Source of the DNA: Thermoplasmatota archaeon
GTDB taxonomy: Archaea; Thermoplasmatota; Thermoplasmata; Thermoplasmatales; Thermoplasmataceae
DNA length: 48,896 nt
Direction of reading: 5' to 3'
Assembly (NCBI GenBank): GCA_023484805.1
Contig: JAMDAM010000026.1
Coordinates: 1-48,896, forward strand
The position numbers and the translations under genes are program-made. The first letter of the stretch is position 1. The number at the start of each line of letters is the position of its first letter. The notes under the pieces were generated by a model. That model was not told the origin of the DNA and searched no databases. It saw only the letters and a program-made list of their open reading frames with translations. Shown here piece by piece: positions 44,765-48,896 of the stretch.

Positions 44765-45298
44765 ATGTCTGATCTTGTCGAGGTCCTCATAATCGATCAC
44801 CTCACCATAAAGCATGCAGGGGAAATCTTCAATCCTGATCTGGAAATAGGGGATTTCATGAACTTTCACAGTTATCTGAAGGAGTGCCATATGGAGATTG
44901 AGGAGAAGATTCTCTTCCCTGCCCTCAAGAAGGGCAGATGGGGAGACGAGAGGTGGTTTTTCACGAAGATAGACCAGCTGATAAGTGATCACAGGCTGAT
45001 TGATTCTATGGTGCAGAACATAGTAAACTGGTACAGGTCCGGGGAGATGGGGATGGTCATTGAACACCTGCCTCTCTACTTCAATATCCTTGTGGATCAC
45101 AATAACAGCGAGGAATCGTATATTTTCGGCAGATGGAAAATGATATCCGACGATGAACGATTCTCCGCCATGAATGAGGCCAGGGGAGTGATAAAGAATT
45201 TTGGCCTGAAAAGGTACCTTGGCATAACCGGACTCTCTGAAGGCGCTTTCATGTACATGTTTGGCCCTGAGCCAGCAATTGAGAAGCAGGTCGCGTAA
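44765..45298 (+). CDS. hemerythrin-like (HHE) cation-binding protein
   Basis: The product has 177 residues from the ATG at 44765; a GTG 12 nt upstream is in frame but coincides with the start predicted from the TATA-like TTACATATAAG (about 44722-44732). It has the four-helix HHE pattern with metal ligands in LIIDHLTIKHAGEIF, HMEIEEKILFPALK, LISDHRLIDSMV and ILVDHNNSEESYIFG. Hemerythrin-like proteins bind a diiron centre and serve in oxygen, nitric oxide or iron-sulfur stress handling. The specific role here is unknown. The gene stands alone. Confidence 0.85.
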   Translation: MSDLVEVLIIDHLTIKHAGEIFNPDLEIGDFMNFHSYLKECHMEIEEKILFPALKKGRWGDERWFFTKIDQLISDHRLIDSMVQNIVNWYRSGEMGMVIEHLPLYFNILVDHNNSEESYIFGRWKMISDDERFSAMNEARGVIKNFGLKRYLGITGLSEGAFMYMFGPEPAIEKQVA

Positions 45299-45399
45299 CC
45301 GCACAGTTCCGTTCTCGCTGGCATACATCACGTGGCATTGCATTCCTCGCTTCGTATGATCCTGCTTTTTGCTTAAATACGAGAAAAAAATAAACCATC

Positions 45400-47064
45400 A
45401 TGGATGTCACTGATCCAGGATACATTGGAAGGGTAAGGATAAAGAACCGCATAGTTATGGCGCCGATGATATCAAATCTGGCGCAGGCTAGCGGATATAC
45501 CAGTGAAGAGCACATTGCATATCTTGAAGAGAGGGCAAAGGGCGGAACCGGCCTCATAATCACGGAATACACTTATGTGAACAGCATTAACAGCAGAGGG
45601 TCCAGGAACCAGCTCGGAGCCTTTTCCATGAACATGTCACCGAAACTGAAGAGGATCACTGACCGGGTACACATGCATGACGCCCGGATTTTCATGCAGC
45701 TGGTACACGCCGGCGGAAAGGCAAACGCACAGATTAATGATGTGCAAAACTTTGCCCCATCAGCGGCCGAATACAACGGACAGGTGGCACGTGAGATGAC
45801 CGTTGCTGAAATAGATTCCGTCACGGAAGACTTTGTCAGGGCCGCAAAGGTTGCGGAGCGTTCCGGCTTTGATGGAATAGAGATACACGGAGCGCATGGA
45901 TACCTCGTTGAAGAATTTATATCACCGGCTCTCAACACGAGGAGCGACAATTATGGTGGTACCTTCGAGAAACGGATGCTCTTTCCGCAGAACATCATAG
46001 ATGCCATAAGGTCTGAGACCGATATCGCAGTTGGAATCAGGCTGAGCCTGCTGGAGTATGACAAAGACGGCTATCCGCCAGAATATGGATTAAGGGTGGC
46101 AGAGTCCCTGAAGAACTTGGACTACGTGCACTTCTCAGCTGGGAGGAATGCACCCCCGGGATCATCGGCATCGTTCTATAGCGAACACGTCCATATTGCG
46201 AATATGCTTCCCAGGAAGCCCAAGATCACAACAATTGTCGTCGGGTCGATCACAAACAGGAACGACATTGACAGGGTGCTGGAGAAGTCGGATTTCGTAT
46301 CTGTGGGAAGAGGGCATCTGGCGGACCCGTATTTTGCGAAAAAGGTCATTGAGCAAAGGCTTCCCATGAGGCCCTGCATAAGATGCAACCAGAACTGCAG
46401 GGACCTGAACTATGGAGAGGTTAGATGTGCAGTGAACCCGGATCTTGGCTATGAATTGATCACGGGAAGGCATCCTGCAGCCATGAAGGGCGAAGTTACA
46501 ATAGTTGGTGGGGGAATAAAGGGAATCGAGGCTGCACTTCTGGCTGCAAGAAGCGGGCTGACTGTATCTCTGTATGAAAAGGGAGAAAGAATCGGCGGAC
46601 AGCTGCTTGAGATTACCGATCCATACAAGAAAAGAGACTTTGAAGCGCTGCTGAGCTATTATGAATCTGCGCTCATAAAGTCCGGAGTAACGGTAAACCT
46701 AGATTCCAATTACAGGGAAAATGGGATATACTGTCTGCCAGATGTCAGGTATGACCGGGTGGACTTTCATGACGGAATTTCCATAGACTCCAACGTATAC
46801 CAGTATCAGGACTACGCACTGGAGTTTGCCGACAGGGGGCATGTGGTAATGAGCCTGAGGAGCCTTCACGGGCTGGACAGGGGCCGGTCAGAGGGTTTCG
46901 CTGCACTTGCGAGGAAGAAGGGAATAGAGTTTGTTTCCAACGAGGGTAGGACCTTTGATCTTTCCCTGATCGAGAAAGATCAATATGACATCAGGAAAGC
47001 AATAATATCTGGAAGGGAGAAAATAAGGGAATATATTATGCTGGCCGGAAATGAATTCCTCTAA
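45400..47064 (+). CDS. NADH:flavin oxidoreductase of the dienoyl-CoA reductase/OYE family, short form
   Basis: The 554-residue protein has an FMN TIM barrel in residues 1-325 (IVMAPMISNLAQASGYTSEE, LVHAGGKAN, EIHGAHGYLVEEFISPALNT, TRSDNYGGTFEKR). Four cysteines for a 4Fe-4S cluster follow at C326, C329, C333 and C343, then a dinucleotide-binding motif at 366-377 (VTIVGGGIKGIEA). Family members such as FadH are near 670 residues; here the C-terminal flavin/NAD(P) region is shortened by about 100 and looks atypical after residue 440. It probably reduces an activated alkene, but the substrate is unknown. Its end overlaps kptA by 4 nt, tail to tail. Confidence 0.85.
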   Translation: MDVTDPGYIGRVRIKNRIVMAPMISNLAQASGYTSEEHIAYLEERAKGGTGLIITEYTYVNSINSRGSRNQLGAFSMNMSPKLKRITDRVHMHDARIFMQLVHAGGKANAQINDVQNFAPSAAEYNGQVAREMTVAEIDSVTEDFVRAAKVAERSGFDGIEIHGAHGYLVEEFISPALNTRSDNYGGTFEKRMLFPQNIIDAIRSETDIAVGIRLSLLEYDKDGYPPEYGLRVAESLKNLDYVHFSAGRNAPPGSSASFYSEHVHIANMLPRKPKITTIVVGSITNRNDIDRVLEKSDFVSVGRGHLADPYFAKKVIEQRLPMRPCIRCNQNCRDLNYGEVRCAVNPDLGYELITGRHPAAMKGEVTIVGGGIKGIEAALLAARSGLTVSLYEKGERIGGQLLEITDPYKKRDFEALLSYYESALIKSGVTVNLDSNYRENGIYCLPDVRYDRVDFHDGISIDSNVYQYQDYALEFADRGHVVMSLRSLHGLDRGRSEGFAALARKKGIEFVSNEGRTFDLSLIEKDQYDIRKAIISGREKIREYIMLAGNEFL

Positions 47065-47798
47065 TTTTCGAACTTCCTGAGTTTTCTCTCCCTTCTTTCC
47101 TTTACCTCTTCCACTTCGGTTTTCTCTTCCTCAGTGAGATCGATATGTTCCTCCGGAGCCTTGGCAACAAACTCTGGAGGGATCTCCTTGACCAGGAATA
47201 TGTCGCTGGTTGCCCTGTAAACAGGCCTGCCTGAAGAGATTAACTGCACGGTATCAACCTCCAGTACGGCCGGGTTGTCTACATGGAACAACCCTGAAAC
47301 ATAGGCCTGCCTGTACGTCTTGGACAGGTGTATCCAGGTTTTGTCAGAGGGTGTGATACCAGTTTCCTTGATGAAGTCATACTCCTCCTCTGTTGTCTGG
47401 TAATAAAGTTTATCTGGCACGCCATCGGTGGGCAGGTCATCCATCTCCACAGGTATTGTGTGTCCATATGTTGCCCGTATCTCATGCTGGCTGTTTATTG
47501 CATACCTCTCCTTGACATCCGTCTTTATCATTGCTTCCAGGTGATAGGGAGTTAGCCATGAGAAGTTCTTCTTTTCAGCCCTTATTGCAGGAACCAGGGA
47601 GTATACCTTTATCCACCCGTGCTCATTCAGCCTTATTCCGTAATTTTCAGGAAAATGCCTCAGCATTCCGGCGAGGATCCTGCTCAGTCCCTCGATTTCG
47701 AGCTCATTCATCAGCCTCTTTCCAACTACTCCACACACAGGGCATTTCTCGCCGCGGTATGGACCATGTTCCTGGCATTTCATAAGATCCTGTTTCAT
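47061..47798 (-). CDS. kptA: RNA 2'-phosphotransferase (Tpt1/KptA) with zinc finger
   Basis: The 245-residue protein begins with a CxxH...CxxC zinc-binding element (C8, H11, C19, C22). The Tpt1 domain follows: LAGMLRHFPENYGIRLNEHG, RYAINSQHEIRATYGHTIPV with its conserved R-G-H region, and KTWIHLSKTYRQAYVSG. An acidic/basic coiled tail (TEEEKTEVEEVKERRERKLR) ends it. Tpt1 moves an internal RNA 2'-phosphate to NAD, releasing ADP-ribose 1'',2''-cyclic phosphate; its natural substrate in archaea is unsettled. It overlaps prs by 4 nt and is probably co-transcribed with it. Confidence 0.9.
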   Translation of the reverse strand: MKQDLMKCQEHGPYRGEKCPVCGVVGKRLMNELEIEGLSRILAGMLRHFPENYGIRLNEHGWIKVYSLVPAIRAEKKNFSWLTPYHLEAMIKTDVKERYAINSQHEIRATYGHTIPVEMDDLPTDGVPDKLYYQTTEEEYDFIKETGITPSDKTWIHLSKTYRQAYVSGLFHVDNPAVLEVDTVQLISSGRPVYRATSDIFLVKEIPPEFVAKAPEEHIDLTEEEKTEVEEVKERRERKLRKFEN

Positions 47799-48655
47799 AT
47801 GGCTCCCCCCTTCATTTTGTTCACCAGTTCTACCGCAATGCTAATCTTGCTTGAATCTGATTCCACCGTATCTGTAACGGCCAGATCATCTGCGATTTCC
47901 CTGATCCTGGATTCCGAGTCTCCAATGAACAAACCATGGATGGCGGATACATATATCTTTGCGGCCCCCTTTTCCCTGAGAAGTTTCACTGCCTTGATGA
48001 TAGTGCCCCCGGTCGATATTATGTCATCAACGATAAGCAAATTCTTTCCCCGTATGTCTATGTCGGGAAGTTTCATTTCCACGCTATTGGAATCGATCCT
48101 CCGCTTGTCGATGTAAAAGTGATCAGTATGCATCTTTCCTGCGATTAGTTTTGCCCGGTTGGATCCTCCATCATCCGGGGAGACCACGTAATGTACATGC
48201 TTGTCCTCATAATGCGAAGCTATTGAATCGGTTATGCTTACGTTAATGAATGGTTTAGATGAATAAGACAGTGTCTGCTCGTCGTGAATGTCCACAGAAA
48301 CTATGGTATCGGCAAAGTGATCCATGAGAAATGTCCACACCTTTGAGGACACCGGTTCTCCTTCCTTGTACCGCATATGCTGCCTTGCATACCCGAAATA
48401 TGGTATGACTGCAGTCAGGGTGTGCGGCTCGCATTCCCTCACTGCATCGAGCAGAAGCATGGTTTCAACTATGTTCTCGTCTCCCCTCGTGGTGCTGACA
48501 AGAATCACGTCAGCCCCCCTGAGGTCATTCTTTATTCTAAGGTAAAGCTCTCCGTCCGGAAATCTTCTCCGCTCAATTTCAGCCACATCTGATCCAATAC
48601 ACTGCGAGATTTTCCTGGCCAACTTACCCGACGACGAACCTGCTACCACAATCAT
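47795..48655 (-). CDS. prs: ribose-phosphate pyrophosphokinase
   Basis: The product has 286 residues from the ATG at 48655, which gives the canonical start MIVVAGSSSGKLARKIS and has GAGGTCAGGATT just upstream. The frame is open to 48709. Motifs include EIERRRFPDGELYLRI, the ribose-5-phosphate and ATP loops VVSPDDGGSNRAKLI and KNLLIVDDIISTGGTIIKAV. It makes PRPP for purine, pyrimidine, histidine and NAD synthesis. It overlaps kptA by 4 nt. The 241 bp upstream to the window end show no gene I can support, only an A/T-rich CTTATTATAAG (48875-48886) that might be a TATA box on either strand. Confidence 0.95.
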   Translation of the reverse strand: MIVVAGSSSGKLARKISQCIGSDVAEIERRRFPDGELYLRIKNDLRGADVILVSTTRGDENIVETMLLLDAVRECEPHTLTAVIPYFGYARQHMRYKEGEPVSSKVWTFLMDHFADTIVSVDIHDEQTLSYSSKPFINVSITDSIASHYEDKHVHYVVSPDDGGSNRAKLIAGKMHTDHFYIDKRRIDSNSVEMKLPDIDIRGKNLLIVDDIISTGGTIIKAVKLLREKGAAKIYVSAIHGLFIGDSESRIREIADDLAVTDTVESDSSKISIAVELVNKMKGGAI

Positions 48656-48896
48656 AATCCTGACCTCATCAAACTGAACAACTGCAATGTCTCCAGGCTT
48701 CGGGTTCACTCATCAGGGGTTCCCCGGCTGCGCCAATGAATCTGGTTTCCACGGCATCATGTACCTGGAATCCATGATCATCCATTCAGCGTTAGTCACG
48801 CATTCATGCCCGGAGCATTGTGCTTTCCAGTATCTATCACATCCATCTACCAGCGGACTGGGCAATATTTTCTGTCTTATAATAAGCTTTTTGCTC

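Noticed and set aside
1-48896. CRISPR array or cas genes
   Set aside because: No regularly spaced direct repeats or Cas-like proteins were seen in the window.

Overview
The window looks like a compact chromosomal segment of a Thermoplasmatales-type (Thermoplasmata) euryarchaeon. Supporting signs are archaeal markers throughout: pelota, RadA, family-B DNA polymerase, Orc1/Cdc6, archaeosine tRNA-guanine transglycosylase, ABCE1, geranylgeranyl reductase, a split GMP synthetase subunit, and PRPP synthase of the short 286-residue type. TATA boxes often lie about 26 nt upstream of the start codon, so many mRNAs appear leaderless. Tetrahydrofolate one-carbon genes (fhs, glyA, a folP-like gene) also fit this group. 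Base composition appears moderate, and I made no species assignment.

Layout. 0-2 kb: tRNA-Glu, pelota and a Mut7-C RNase. 2-6.4 kb: two exported, membrane-anchored proteins, one about 1256 residues long with a winged-helix-like cytoplasmic tail. 6.4-9 kb: gap, radA and an ACT-domain regulator. 9-13.5 kb (minus strand): purE-purK, sua5 and a radical SAM enzyme. 13.6-17.7 kb (minus strand): an MFS transporter, an orphan protein and formate-THF ligase. 17.7-20.7 kb: a GNAT enzyme, then a Gfo/Idh/MocA oxidoreductase gene broken by two amber codons and by a 1217-bp IS200/IS605-type element carrying only tnpB, whose ends can be placed almost to the base. 20.7-25.6 kb: the replicative-type PolB, a small membrane protein, geranylgeranyl reductase and an EamA transporter. 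25.6-29.8 kb (minus strand): a translation/tRNA operon (DUF6015-like, ABCE1, tgtA). 30-36.4 kb: folP-like, fur, cbiA, M18 aminopeptidase, hisS, and small regulatory and membrane genes. 36.4-41.2 kb: guaAb, orc1/cdc6 and, convergent with it, a three-gene unit encoding a divergent second family-B polymerase, a small helical protein and what I read as a RadA paralog that has lost its P-loop. 41.3-48.9 kb: GH15 glycosidase, glyA, hemerythrin-like protein, an old-yellow-enzyme/dienoyl-CoA-reductase-like flavoprotein, kptA and prs.

The best candidate for an unusual system is the minus-strand unit at about 38475-41175 (PolB2-like, small protein, degenerate RadA-like). It resembles the PolB2/Dpo2 operons discussed for other archaea as a damage-tolerance or mutasome module, and it has a TATA-like promoter of its own. 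Other notable points are an archaeosine TGT lacking its zinc-binding cysteines, the very clean TnpB insertion, and the fact that all six tail-to-tail gene pairs in the window overlap or nearly touch.
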